From positions 1 to 64,000 of the forward strand of contig NZ_BOQN01000102.1 in the NCBI RefSeq assembly GCF_018332695.1: DNA of 64,000 bases, in the 5' to 3' direction. This DNA is from Paractinoplanes toevensis. GTDB lineage: Bacteria > Actinomycetota > Actinomycetes > Mycobacteriales > Micromonosporaceae. Under the pieces are notes generated by a model. It was given only the letters and a program-made list of their open reading frames with translations, was not told where the DNA came from and ran no database searches. Positions 42,868 to 51,615 of this stretch are shown here, piece after piece (the stretch's first letter is position 1; each line of letters begins with the position of its first letter). The translations under genes and the position numbers were made by a program.

Positions 42868-43357
42868 ATGCGGATCAGGGCGGCCGGGGACGGCGACGTC
42901 GAGGCGATCATGGATATCGGGCATCGGACCTGGCCGGCGACCTACGCGTTCGCCGGCCACGACTATGTGCGCGACGGCCTCGACCGGTGGTGGTCGGCGG
43001 CCGCGATCGCGCGGAGTCTGCGGGACACCACGGTGCTGGTCGCCGAGGACGGTGGCGTGCTCGCCGGAGTGGGCAACATCGATCTGCGCGGGGACGTGCC
43101 GATCATCTGGAAGCTGTACGTGCTTCCCGAGGCGCAGGGCACGGGCGCCGGGTCGGCGCTGATGGCCGGTCTGCTGGTGCGGGCACCGGGACTCGCGGTA
43201 CGGCTCGAATACGTGGAAGGGAACGCCCGCGCGGCCCGGTTCTACGCGGGCCGGGGCTTCACCGAACTGCGCCCGGGAGCCGGGCGAGCGGGCCGGCTGG
43301 CCGGCGACCGTGTGGCTGGAGCGCCGGCCGGCCGGGCCTCCCGATCAGGCCGGGTAG
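42868..43357 (+). pseudogene. GNAT N-acetyltransferase gene with C-terminal frameshift
   Basis: The frame from 42868 encodes a GNAT acetyltransferase: MRIRAAGDGDVEAIMDIGHRTW, WKLYVLPEAQGTGAGSALM (acetyl-CoA-binding loop) and VEGNARAARFYAGRGF. After ELR the family C-terminus (ERAGWPATVWLERRP) is found one frame over, ending at TAG 43355-43357. Removing one C from the CCC at 43272-43274 restores the frame. As written, the frame instead runs on antisense to the next gene as far as 43752. This is either a recent single-base insertion or a sequencing error in a C3G3 run. Confidence 0.75.
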
Positions 43358-44265
43358 GGATCCGGGCCGGGGTCCGGTTCGGGCTGGGCCACGAAGGCGG
43401 CGAGTGCCGAGTCGAGCGCCTCGTCGATCTGCTGGATCCGGTCGGCCCACGGCCTCGGATCCTGGCCGGTGGCGAGCGCCTGGTTCTCGGTGTCGACCGC
43501 CGCCACCAGGTCCTGCAGCATGGTGCTGATCTGTCCGGCCGACATCCGGCGGTACTCGTCGCCGGTGCCGCCGGCCAGCAGCGCCCACCGGCCGTCGAGC
43601 TCGGTCAGGTCGGCGCGCACCGGCGTCCAGGCCAGGGAGCGCTGCTGGGCGGTGCGGGCGGCCAGGACCGGCGGGAGACGGGTCGCGGTCACCGCGCGGG
43701 TTCCGGCGGCGAGCCGCACGGCCTCCGATTCCCATTCCGCCGTACGCCGTGAGCGGTTGACCAGGACCACTCCCAGCAGCGCCGCCAGGCCGACGACCAG
43801 GAGCACCAGAAGCCACCCGAGCGTCCCGATCCCGGTGTCGGCGCTGGTCGCCGCCACCTCCGACGGGTTCGCCGACGGGGTGGGCGCGATGGGCGGAGCT
43901 TCGGCCTCGGTGGTTTCCGGAGCGGTGGTCCGGGTCGGCTCGGCGGCCTTGGTGGTTTCCGGAGCGGTGGTCCGGATCGGTTCGGCGGCCTTGGTGGTGC
44001 CTTCGGTCGTGGGGTCGGGATCCCCGGCGGCTTCCCTCGTGGTGGGTTCGGGTGCGGCCGCCGGGGCCGTGCCGGTGCTGCGCGAGACGCGCGGCGTCGA
44101 GCTGGTGGTGGCCTCGGTGGTCGCGCGGCCGGTGGCCCGCTCGATCGACGGGAGGGTCGACGGGAGGGCCACCGCGCCGCCGTCCTCGCAGGCCGCGGCG
44201 CCGCAGAGCAGGCCGGCCAGGGCGACGGCGAGCGCGATCGGCCGCCCGTGCGCGAACAGTCCCAT
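43345..44265 (-). CDS. Lipoprotein with Thr/Pro-rich repeats and internal membrane helix
   Basis: The 306-residue protein has a lipoprotein-like signal peptide ending GAAAC (Cys near 26) and a Thr/Ala/Pro-rich linker (about 35-145) containing two tandem copies of a 14-residue unit ending RTTAPETT, encoded by 42-base DNA repeats. A membrane helix at about 150-172 (LGWLLVLLVVGLAALLGVVLV) and a basic stop-transfer lead into a cytosolic helical domain of about 130 residues. The topology suggests an outside linker joined to an inside domain, as in envelope sensors. No family was recognised. ATG 44265 precedes the signal peptide. Confidence 0.65.
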   Translation of the reverse strand: MGLFAHGRPIALAVALAGLLCGAAACEDGGAVALPSTLPSIERATGRATTEATTSSTPRVSRSTGTAPAAAPEPTTREAAGDPDPTTEGTTKAAEPIRTTAPETTKAAEPTRTTAPETTEAEAPPIAPTPSANPSEVAATSADTGIGTLGWLLVLLVVGLAALLGVVLVNRSRRTAEWESEAVRLAAGTRAVTATRLPPVLAARTAQQRSLAWTPVRADLTELDGRWALLAGGTGDEYRRMSAGQISTMLQDLVAAVDTENQALATGQDPRPWADRIQQIDEALDSALAAFVAQPEPDPGPDPYPA

Positions 44266-44340
44266 GTCCCGCTCCTCCGCGGCGTGCGGGCGTGGTTCGC
44301 CCGTTCGCCGAAGTCTGGGGGACACCCCGCCGGCCGGTCA

Positions 44341-44357
44341 TCACTCCCGGCGGATGA
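44341..44357 (-). promoter_or_regulatory. 17-base near-palindrome, copy 2
   Basis: Read on the minus strand this is TCATCCGCCGGGAGTGA, fitting TCATCCG-N3-SGRRTGA. It lies 76 bases upstream of the lipoprotein start at 44265. The TGAGG box and the 51-base spacing seen at other copies are absent here. Confidence 0.35.
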
Positions 44358-44382
44358 CGGCGGATGACGGCGGGTGGCCGGG

Positions 44383-45273
44383 TCAGCCGATCAGCCAGGC
44401 GTTCAGCAGCTCGAAGAAGCTCAGGGTGGCGGTCGCCTCCAGGACGATGCAGGCGATCACGGCGGCCGCCGGCAGGGCCAGCTGCCAGCGGGCACCGGCC
44501 GGCTCGGGACGGTGCAGGGCCTTGACCCGGCGGACGATGACGCCGCCGTGCACGCCCAGCGCGGGCGCGGGCGTGCGGTAGTCGGCCGTGGCCAGGGCCG
44601 CCCGGGCGACGGCCCGGGCCACCAGATCGCGGTTGCCGAGGCCGGCCGCGGCCTCCTCGTCGGCCCAGCGCTCCACCTGGTAGGTGACCGCGTCGCGGGC
44701 CGGGCGCAGCAGCGGGTTGACCGAGGCGGCCGCGCTGCTCAGCAGGACCGCCAGGTGGTGGCGGTGGGCCAGGTGAGCGCGCTCGTGGGCCAGCACCGCC
44801 CGGCGCTCGTCCGCGTCGAGGACCCGCAGCATGCCGGTGGTCAGCAGCACCTGGCCGGGCCGGCCGGGGACCGCGACGGCCAGCGGCTCGGACCAGTCGG
44901 CCACCACCACGCCGTCGGCGGTGGGGCCGGCCGAGCGCAGCCGGCGGGCCGTGCCGTGGCGCAGGTGGACGTCGCGGGCCAGGTTGATCAGGCAGGCGGC
45001 CAGGATCACCGCCGCGGTGACCGCCACCCAGTCGGGGACCGGCTCGGGCAGGTGCATGCCGGAGCGACTGTTGAGCGCCTCCATCGCGGGAAGGTCGTCG
45101 AACAACGTCAGGACCAGCAGCAGCAGCGACCACAGGGACGCGGCGGCGGTCAGCACCGAGGCGCTGACCAGGGCCAGGACGGCGGTCCGGGGGCGGGCGC
45201 GGTCGGCCAGGTGACGGGCCGCCAGGGCGACCAGCACCGGCAGGAGCAGCGGCAGGTAGACGGCGACGGTCAT
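44383..45273 (-). CDS. M56-family (BlaR1-like) membrane metallopeptidase
   Basis: The 296-residue protein has N-terminal membrane helices near 3-20, 31-58 and 80-98, the zinc site LAHERAHLAHRHH (HExxH near 163), a downstream ERWADEEAA acidic ligand and a C-terminal membrane helix. It lacks the extracellular penicillin-sensing domain of true BlaR1. Its start overlaps the stop of the BlaI-like gene by four bases, so the two form a repressor/protease operon. The protease presumably cleaves the repressor upon a signal. Confidence 0.85.
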   Translation of the reverse strand: MTVAVYLPLLLPVLVALAARHLADRARPRTAVLALVSASVLTAAASLWSLLLLVLTLFDDLPAMEALNSRSGMHLPEPVPDWVAVTAAVILAACLINLARDVHLRHGTARRLRSAGPTADGVVVADWSEPLAVAVPGRPGQVLLTTGMLRVLDADERRAVLAHERAHLAHRHHLAVLLSSAAASVNPLLRPARDAVTYQVERWADEEAAAGLGNRDLVARAVARAALATADYRTPAPALGVHGGVIVRRVKALHRPEPAGARWQLALPAAAVIACIVLEATATLSFFELLNAWLIG

Positions 45274-45650
45274 GAGTCGCGCTCCGCCAGGAGCGCGCGC
45301 AGGGTTTCCACGTCATCGGCCTGGAGACCGGCGGCGAACTGCTGCAGGACGGCCTGGCGGTCGGGGCGCTCGTCGAGTGCGGCCCGCATACGGGTGGCGG
45401 TGAGCGTGGCGGCGTCCTGCGCCGGCCAGTAGGCGTGGCCCCGGCCCCGGTCGGCCGGGCCCCGGTGGACCAGGTCTTTCTCCAGCAGGCGGATCAGGAT
45501 GGTCTGCACCGTGTTGTAGGCGAGACCGCTGTCCAGCGCGGCCTGCACGCCGGCCGGGGTCAGCGGCTCCCCGGCCGCCCACAGGGCCGTCATCACCTCG
45601 GACTCGAGCTCGCCGCGGGCTCTGCGCCGGCCGGCCTCCTCGTCACTCAT
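45270..45650 (-). CDS. BlaI/MecI-family transcriptional repressor
   Basis: The 126-residue protein has a winged helix (about 12-80): LESEVMTALWAAGEPLTPAGVQAAL, then LAYNTVQTILIRLLEKDLVHR with the recognition helix, followed by a C-terminal dimerisation helix pair. BlaI-type repressors are inactivated by proteolysis by an M56 protease, which is encoded next. No beta-lactamase or PBP gene is adjacent, so targets are elsewhere or are the divergent genes. ATG 45650 is chosen because the conserved RARGELESEVM begins shortly after it. Confidence 0.9.
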   Translation of the reverse strand: MSDEEAGRRRARGELESEVMTALWAAGEPLTPAGVQAALDSGLAYNTVQTILIRLLEKDLVHRGPADRGRGHAYWPAQDAATLTATRMRAALDERPDRQAVLQQFAAGLQADDVETLRALLAERDS

Positions 45651-45701
45651 ACCGGTGAGGCTATCGTCCGGGGCCGGCCGAAACTCCGGTACCATCGCCG
45701 G

Positions 45702-45737
45702 ATGCGCCGATCCAGCATCTCCCCGCCGCTCTCCTGA
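45702..45737 (+). CDS. Possible Ser-rich leader peptide
   Basis: An 11-codon frame, MRRSSISPPLS, begins 6 bases after a TACCAT -10-like box (45690-45695), so it could be read from a leaderless transcript. Four of the eleven codons are Ser. GC-rich dyads follow before the EamA transporter gene at 45862. The arrangement would suit translational attenuation by serine availability, but it is short and could be chance. Confidence 0.3.
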   Translation: MRRSSISPPLS

Positions 45738-45861
45738 GCGGGACGGGGACCACCGCGCCGACCGGCTGACGCCTCGGCGCGCGCTGACGCGCACCAAATG
45801 CGAACACCCGGCCCGCTTCCGCGATCTGACCACGACATCGCAGAAGCAGGAGCACCAGCAC

Positions 45862-46740
45862 GTGACCACACAAACTCTGGAGGGCCGGAAGACCTGGCTC
45901 CTCGTTCTCGCCGGCTGCCTGTGGGGCACCGGCGGTCTCACCGGCAGCCTTCTCGCCCGGCACACCGGGCTCGCCGCCCCGTCGATCGCCGCCTACCGGC
46001 TCGCCGTGGGCGGCCTCATCCTCCTCCTTTTCGTCCGGAACCGGCCGCGCGGCCGGGCCGCCTGGACCCGGATCGTCGTGCTCGGCCTGCTCGCGGCCGA
46101 GTTCCAGGCCTGCTACTTCGCCGCGGTGTCGAAGGTGTCGGTCAGCCTGGCCACGCTGATCACGATCGGCGCGTCACCGGTGCTGGTGCTGGCCGTGGAG
46201 AGCCTGACCGGCCGGCGAAAGGCCGACCGGGGCGCACTCGGGACGGCCGGCCTCGCGGTGATCGGGTTGACGCTGCTGATCGGCGTACCGTCAAGCGGGC
46301 AGGACCTGACCACCGTGCTGTCCGGCGCCGGGTTTGCCCTGCTGGCGGCGGGCGGCTTCGCCGCCATGACGGTGATCGGCAGCCGGCCGGTGCCGGGCCT
46401 CGACGAGATGGCGTCGACGGGTTTCGCCTTCACCCTCGGCGCCGCGGTGCTGGCGGCCGGGACGAGCGCGCTCGGCGGGGGCCTGGGCTTCACCCCGGAC
46501 CGTCCGGCGCTGGGCCTGTTGCTGCTGCTGGGGGCCGGGCCGACCGCGATCGCCTACGCCGCGTACTTCCGTGGCCTGCGCACCGCCCGAGCCGGTACGG
46601 CCGCGCTGATGGCCCTGCTGGAACCGCTGGTGGGCACGGCCCTGTCGGTGCTGGTTCTGGGTGACCGGCTCGGCCCGGCCGGCATCGCCGGTGCCGCCCT
46701 GCTGCTCACCGCCCTGGTGCTGGAGGGCCGGCGCGGTTAG
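45862..46740 (+). CDS. EamA/DMT-family transporter
   Basis: The 292-residue protein has ten hydrophobic segments arranged as two EamA repeats: an N-terminal one from WLLVLAGCLWGTGG and a second from FALLAAGGFAAMTVIG, ending with the conserved ALLEPLVGTALSVLVLGDRL. DMT members export or import amino acids, nucleotides or metabolites. GTG 45862 lies 11 bases after an AGGAG element; the frame upstream lacks hydrophobic character. A possible Ser-rich leader peptide precedes it. Its stop overlaps the end of the convergent chemoreceptor gene. Confidence 0.85.
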   Translation: MTTQTLEGRKTWLLVLAGCLWGTGGLTGSLLARHTGLAAPSIAAYRLAVGGLILLLFVRNRPRGRAAWTRIVVLGLLAAEFQACYFAAVSKVSVSLATLITIGASPVLVLAVESLTGRRKADRGALGTAGLAVIGLTLLIGVPSSGQDLTTVLSGAGFALLAAGGFAAMTVIGSRPVPGLDEMASTGFAFTLGAAVLAAGTSALGGGLGFTPDRPALGLLLLLGAGPTAIAYAAYFRGLRTARAGTAALMALLEPLVGTALSVLVLGDRLGPAGIAGAALLLTALVLEGRRG

Positions 46741-48353
46741 CGGGCCATCTGGAACTGGTCGACGATCTCCTGCAGTTCGCGGGACATCACCTCCAGGTTC
46801 TCTGCGGTCTCCTGGGCCTCGCCCACGCCGGCGGAGGTGATCTGCGCGGAGGTCGCCACCCCGTGGATGCCCTCGGCGATCTCGTTCGAGCCGGTGGCGG
46901 CCTCCACGATGTTGCGGCCCATCTCGGCGGTCGTCGCGGTCTGCTGTTCCACGGCCGCGGCGATCGTCGTGGAGTGCTCGTTGACCTGGCCGATGATCTC
47001 GGTGATCCGGTCGATGGCGCCGATCGCGGCGGTGGTGTCGTGCTGGATGGCCTCGACCCGCCGGGAGATGTCGTCGGTGGCCTTGGCCGTCTCCTGGGCC
47101 AGATCCTTGACCTCGGAGGCGACCACCGCGAAGCCCTTGCCCTGCTCGCCGGCCCGGGCGGCCTCGATGGTGGCGTTCAGGGCCAGCAGATTGGTCTGCT
47201 CGGCGATCGACGTGATCAGCTTGATCACCTCGCCGATCTCGGCGCTGGACCGGCCCAGCTGGCCGATCGTCTCGCCGGCCTCGCGGGCACTGTCCACACC
47301 GGTCGCGGCGACCCCGGCGGCCAGGCTCGCGCTGTCGGCGATCTCGCGGATCGCGGCGTTCATCTGCTCGGTGCCGGCGGCGACGGTCTGCACGCTGTGC
47401 GAGACCTCCTCGGCCGCCGAGGAGACCCGCTCGGACTGGCCCGTGGCATTGCCGGCGGCTTCGGCGATCCGGCCGGAGGCCATCGTGAGCTCGTGCGAGG
47501 CGCCGGCCAGCGTACGGCTGTGGTCGCTGATCCGGCCGAACGCGGTGACCAGCACCTCGAGGGTGCTGTTGACCGCCCGGCCCATGGTGCCCAGCTCGTC
47601 GCGGCCCTCGGCGGGCGCCTGCACGGTGAGGTTCTTGGCGGCGACCGCGCGCAGGGTGGCCACCGTCATCCCGAGCGGCCCGGTGATGCTGCGGGTGACC
47701 AGCACGGCCAGCGCCGCGGCGAGGCAGAGGCTGAGGCCACCGGCGATCAGCATGAGGGTGCGCGAGGTCGAGGCGGTCGAGGCGGCGTCGGCCTGGGCGG
47801 CGGTGGCCGCGGCGTCGGTGAGGTCGGTGAGCTTGTCGATGCCGTCGAAGATCTCGTTCATGTAGGTGTTGGCCGCACCGCTGACCAGGTCGCCGGCGGT
47901 GGCCAGGCCGGCCTTCGTGCCCAGCCGGAAGGCGGCGATGATCTGGTCGTCGACGTCCATGTACTTGTCGAACGCGGTGGACGCGTCGGTCAGGGCGGAC
48001 TGCTCGTCGGCGGTCAGCTCCTTGCCCTCCAGGGTGGCGATGTCGTCCTTGAACGACGCGGTGGAGGCCAGGAAGGTCTTCCGGGATTCGGCGGTGTCGG
48101 AGGTGGCGCCGCTGATGCCGCGCTGGACGTCGAAGGCGTACGCGTTCTGCCAGCCGTTGAGGTCCGCGGTGCGGAACTTCGCGGTGAGGGCGGTGCTCCG
48201 CAGGTCGGCGGCGGCCGAGAGCCGGCCGGTGGCGTCGTCGGCCGCGTTCTGTCCCCACAGGCCGACGCCGAGGGCGATCACCATGCAGACGCAGACACCG
48301 GTGAACGCGCCGGCCAGCCGCGCCCCGATCCTGATGTTGCCGAACAGGCGCAT
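46737..48353 (-). CDS. Methyl-accepting chemotaxis protein
   Basis: The 538-residue receptor has a membrane helix near 13-33, a helical-bundle ligand domain to about 198, a second helix near 200-222, HAMP and a long signalling coiled coil. The hairpin tip is EIGEVIKLITSIAEQTNLLALNATIEAARAGEQGKGFAVVASEVKDLA, the hallmark contact for CheW and CheA. It lies 15 bases downstream of a second receptor gene and is probably co-transcribed. No che genes are adjacent. In actinobacteria such receptors mark motile genera. Confidence 0.93.
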   Translation of the reverse strand: MRLFGNIRIGARLAGAFTGVCVCMVIALGVGLWGQNAADDATGRLSAAADLRSTALTAKFRTADLNGWQNAYAFDVQRGISGATSDTAESRKTFLASTASFKDDIATLEGKELTADEQSALTDASTAFDKYMDVDDQIIAAFRLGTKAGLATAGDLVSGAANTYMNEIFDGIDKLTDLTDAAATAAQADAASTASTSRTLMLIAGGLSLCLAAALAVLVTRSITGPLGMTVATLRAVAAKNLTVQAPAEGRDELGTMGRAVNSTLEVLVTAFGRISDHSRTLAGASHELTMASGRIAEAAGNATGQSERVSSAAEEVSHSVQTVAAGTEQMNAAIREIADSASLAAGVAATGVDSAREAGETIGQLGRSSAEIGEVIKLITSIAEQTNLLALNATIEAARAGEQGKGFAVVASEVKDLAQETAKATDDISRRVEAIQHDTTAAIGAIDRITEIIGQVNEHSTTIAAAVEQQTATTAEMGRNIVEAATGSNEIAEGIHGVATSAQITSAGVGEAQETAENLEVMSRELQEIVDQFQMAR

Positions 48354-48368
48354 CGGGACTCCTGGAAA

Positions 48369-50039
48369 CTAGACGCGGAAACGGGCGACGACACCCCGGA
48401 GCTCATCGGCGACCTGGGTCAGCTCGGTCACCGACTGATCGGCCTCCTGCAGGGCACCGGTCTGGGCCTGCACGGCCGCGGCCACCGAGTTGATGTTGCC
48501 GGCGATGGCGGAGCTGCCGCTGGCGGCGTCACCGATGCTGCGGCTCATCTCGTTGGTGGTGGCGGTCTGTTCCTCGACGGCCGACGCGATGGTGACCTGG
48601 TAGTCGTTGATCTCCGAGATGATCCGGGAGATCTCGGCGATGGCCTCGACGGCGTTGCTGGTGTCGGCCTGGATGGCCTCGACCCGCCGGGAGATGTCCT
48701 CGGTGGCCTTCGCGGTCTCCTGGGCGAGGTCCTTGACCTCGGTGGCGACCACGGCGAAGCCCTTTCCCGCCTCGCCGGCCCGGGCCGCCTCGATCGTCGC
48801 ATTCAGCGCGAGCAGGTTGGTCTGCTCGGCGATCTGGGTGATCACCTTGACCACGTTGCCGATCTCCTCGGACGAGGTGCCGAGCTTGGCGACGGTGTCG
48901 TTGGTGCTCTGCGCGACGCCGACGGCGCTGGACGCGACCTGGGCGGCGTTGTTGGCGTTCTCGGCGATCTCGCGGATCGACGCGCCCATCTGGTCGCTGC
49001 CGGCTGCCACCGACTGCACGCTGGAGGAGACGTCGCCGGCACTGCCGGCCACCACGCCGGCCTGGTCGGCGGCCTGCCGGGCCTGGTCGGAGAGCCGGGC
49101 GGTGACGCTGGTCAGCCGCTGGGTGCCGGCCCCGAGAGTCTCGGCGCCGTGGGTGAGCGCCAGCACCGAGGTGCGCAGGCCCTCCCGGGCCCGGTTGACC
49201 GCGCCGGCCATGGCGCCCAGCTCGTCGCGGGAGCGGACCTGGGCGGCGACGGTGAGGTCGCCGGCGGCGACCGCGTCGAGTGCGGTGGAGACGGTGGTGA
49301 GCTGGTTGCGGATCAGGCGGATGACCAGGACGCACACCGCGGCGGCGATGACGAAGCCGGCGATCAGGGCGATCAGGGTGACCATCTTGGCCCGGTTGTA
49401 GGCCTCGGTGCCGCGTTTCGCCATGGCGTCCGACTCGGTGTCCTCCACCTGCTGCATGGTGGCGACCCCTTCGCTCATCCCGTCCTCGGCCTTGTTGAAC
49501 TCGACGAGGATCTGGTCGGCGGCCGGCATCGTGTAGCCCGCCGCGAGCGGCTCGCCGAAGATGACGGTGTCGCGCAGCGCCTGGTAGTAGTGCAGCGCGT
49601 CGGTGAACTTGGTGAGGGCGGCCTGCCGGGTGGCGGAACCGGTGGTGAGGGCTCCGTAGTTGGTGATGGCGCTGTCCAGGGCGGCGTCGGCGGAGGCGGC
49701 CTGGTCGCGGCCCTGCTTCAGCTGGGCGGTCTTCGCGGCGCCGGTGCTGCTGTTGCCCACGAAGTAGATCAGCATGCCGCGGAAGATGAAGCCCACCTGG
49801 CCGCGCATGTTGGCGACCTCCTGGAGGGTGTCCACGTGGTTCGTCTTCATGTCCCGCAGGTCGCTGTTGAGGTGCGACATCCGGTTGATCGACAGGATTG
49901 CCACCAGCAGCGCGACCACCGCCACGCAGGCCGCCGCGATGACGGTCTTGATGGTGAGGCTGCGGTCGCCGAGAAGGGCCTCGAACACGTTCCGCTGCAC
50001 GGTGATCGGCGAATCGCCCTCCTGAAGCGCCTTAGGCAT
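48369..50039 (-). CDS. Methyl-accepting chemotaxis protein
   Basis: The 556-residue receptor has a cytosolic N-terminal extension of about 28 residues, a membrane helix near 30-50, a four-helix-bundle-like sensor domain with an apparent aromatic cleft (GMLIYFVGN, LHYYQALRD), a second helix near 222-242, HAMP and a signalling hairpin with the same tip as the downstream receptor (EQTNLLALNATIEAARAGE). The sensor domains of the two are unrelated in detail, suggesting different ligands feeding one array. The promoter should lie in the 100-odd base region after 50039. Confidence 0.93.
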   Translation of the reverse strand: MPKALQEGDSPITVQRNVFEALLGDRSLTIKTVIAAACVAVVALLVAILSINRMSHLNSDLRDMKTNHVDTLQEVANMRGQVGFIFRGMLIYFVGNSSTGAAKTAQLKQGRDQAASADAALDSAITNYGALTTGSATRQAALTKFTDALHYYQALRDTVIFGEPLAAGYTMPAADQILVEFNKAEDGMSEGVATMQQVEDTESDAMAKRGTEAYNRAKMVTLIALIAGFVIAAAVCVLVIRLIRNQLTTVSTALDAVAAGDLTVAAQVRSRDELGAMAGAVNRAREGLRTSVLALTHGAETLGAGTQRLTSVTARLSDQARQAADQAGVVAGSAGDVSSSVQSVAAGSDQMGASIREIAENANNAAQVASSAVGVAQSTNDTVAKLGTSSEEIGNVVKVITQIAEQTNLLALNATIEAARAGEAGKGFAVVATEVKDLAQETAKATEDISRRVEAIQADTSNAVEAIAEISRIISEINDYQVTIASAVEEQTATTNEMSRSIGDAASGSSAIAGNINSVAAAVQAQTGALQEADQSVTELTQVADELRGVVARFRV

Positions 50040-50213
50040 GGTGTGTCCCCCCGATGGCCCGTCCCTTTCGGCGCACCGCCGAACGCGATCAACTTTAGAT
50101 TCGGATCAGCATTCGAGGGATAAATCGCATAAACAGGGACAGTGGGAGGGGCACGTGCGTACTATCCGCGCGGGATGAGGCCCGAGTGGGCGGTGGGCGC
50201 GTTGGCTACGTTC

Positions 50214-50552
50214 ATGGAAAAGACTGAGAACACCAGCTTCGATGACATCCTGCGCGAACTGGCCGACGGCGGGGGACCGGTGCTCGAGGCCATCGCGCGC
50301 CAGTCCCAGGGCGCGCTGCGGAACGCCGGGATCGAACCCCGGACCGCCCTGCTCGTCCGGATCGCCGCACTGATCGCGCTGGACGCGGCACCCGCCTCCT
50401 ACGTCGTCCACCTCGGCCTGGCCGACGAGGCCGGGATGAAGGCCGAGGCGATCGAGGCCGTGCTCGTCGAGCTGGCTCCGCTCGTCGGCACGGCCCGGCT
50501 CGTCTCGGCCGCCGGAAAGATCAACCAGGCTCTGCGGCAGTTGTCGGCGTAG
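50214..50552 (+). CDS. Carboxymuconolactone decarboxylase-like protein
   Basis: The 112-residue helical protein has the CMD/AhpD-like core ALLVRIAALIALDAAPASYVVHLGLADEAGM. The AhpD redox CxxC is absent, so peroxidase-coupled disulphide chemistry is unlikely; related actinobacterial proteins are uncharacterised. Its 3' end overlaps the convergent AI-2E-type gene by 32 bases. ATG 50214 fits the family start; ATG 50175 in frame is possible. Confidence 0.75.
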   Translation: MEKTENTSFDDILRELADGGGPVLEAIARQSQGALRNAGIEPRTALLVRIAALIALDAAPASYVVHLGLADEAGMKAEAIEAVLVELAPLVGTARLVSAAGKINQALRQLSA

Positions 50553-51615
50553 CCGCCGGTTCGCCCGGGCCACCCGACAGCAGCGGATTGATCCAGCGGG
50601 TGGCCGGGTCGATGTCCACCAGCAATCCCTTGGCCAGCAGGCTCAGCGGGATCGCCAGCAGCGCCCCGAGCGGGCCGAGCACCCACCCCCAGAAGACCAG
50701 GGACAGGAACGACACGCTGGCCGACAGGCCCACCGCGTCGCCGACGATCTTCGGCTGGATCACCGACTGGATCAAGAAGTTGATCCCGCAGTACAGCACG
50801 ATGACCCAGAGCATCCCCGGCACACCGCCCTGCAGCAGCCCGAGCAGCGCGGGCGGGATGACGCCGACGATGAAGCCGATGTTCGGGATGTAGTTGGTGA
50901 TGAACGACAGCAGCCCCCACAGGAACGGCAGCGGGATGCCCATCGCCCACAGGACCAGGGTGTCGATCACGGCCACGATCAGGCCGAAGACGGTGGTCAC
51001 CCACAGGTAGCGCCGGGTGCCGGTGGCGAACGAGCGCAGCGCACCCACCACCTCCGGCCGCTGGGTCGCGCTGACCCGCAGCCGGGCCGGGAAGTCCACC
51101 GCGTCGATGCACATGAACAGCAGCACGGCCAGCAGGAACACCGTGTTGGACAGGGCCGCGGTGACCCCGCCGAAGATGAATCCGACCAGGTGCGCCACCG
51201 ACCCCGGGTCGGTGACCTCGTGCAGGGCCTGCAGCACCTGCCCCTGATCGACCCCGAGGCCGGCCAGCGTGCTCGTGAGGTCGGCCCGCAGGTCGGTGAA
51301 TTGCTGCTGGTACTCCGGCATCAGATCGACCAGGCGGGCCAGGGACAGAGCCATGGCCGCGCCCAGCGACACCAGCAGCAGATAGACGGCGAGCACGTTG
51401 GTCACCATGGCCAGCCACAGCGGAACCCCCCGGCTGCGCATCCACACCGCGATCGGGCTGATCGTCACGATCAGCATCAGCGCCAGGAAGACCGGCCCGA
51501 GCAGTTCGGCCGTGATCCGCATGCCGCCGACCACGACCACCAGGCAGGCCGTGCCGAGCAGGACTACGACCCCGCGCGGCAGGCCCGCCGGGGCCGGCTC
51601 AGTACCGGACCTCAC
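50521..51615 (-). CDS. AI-2E family transporter (PerM-like permease)
   Basis: The 364-residue protein has about eight membrane segments in the AI-2E exporter layout: an N-terminal helix trio, a soluble loop (about 95-150) and the C-terminal core with LLSFITNYIPNIGFIVGVIPPALL and FWGWVLGPLGALLAIPLSLLAKGLL. Family members include TqsA and cation/proton antiporter-like proteins; the substrate here is unknown. Its start overlaps the end of the upstream small membrane protein gene by 17 bases, so it belongs to the minus-strand run from 54571 downward. Confidence 0.87.
   Translation of the reverse strand: MRSGTEPAPAGLPRGVVVLLGTACLVVVVGGMRITAELLGPVFLALMLIVTISPIAVWMRSRGVPLWLAMVTNVLAVYLLLVSLGAAMALSLARLVDLMPEYQQQFTDLRADLTSTLAGLGVDQGQVLQALHEVTDPGSVAHLVGFIFGGVTAALSNTVFLLAVLLFMCIDAVDFPARLRVSATQRPEVVGALRSFATGTRRYLWVTTVFGLIVAVIDTLVLWAMGIPLPFLWGLLSFITNYIPNIGFIVGVIPPALLGLLQGGVPGMLWVIVLYCGINFLIQSVIQPKIVGDAVGLSASVSFLSLVFWGWVLGPLGALLAIPLSLLAKGLLVDIDPATRWINPLLSGGPGEPAATPTTAAEPG

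Noticed and set aside
43358..43752. C-terminal continuation of the GNAT frame
   Set aside because: It is antisense to the lipoprotein gene and follows a frameshift; the family C-terminus lies in the neighbouring frame.
44383..45650. Beta-lactam resistance locus based on BlaI and M56 genes
   Set aside because: No beta-lactamase or penicillin-binding protein gene is adjacent, and the protease lacks a penicillin-sensor domain.
50050..50100. Possible flagellar sigma-28-type promoter upstream of the chemoreceptors (minus strand TAAAG...GCCGAAAG)
   Set aside because: Spacing between the two boxes is 21 bases rather than about 15, and the -10 box is imperfect.
46863..50123. About 1090-codon plus-strand frame opposite both chemoreceptor genes
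   Set aside because: Gly/Asp/Leu-rich composition mirrors the receptor coding strand; no motif.
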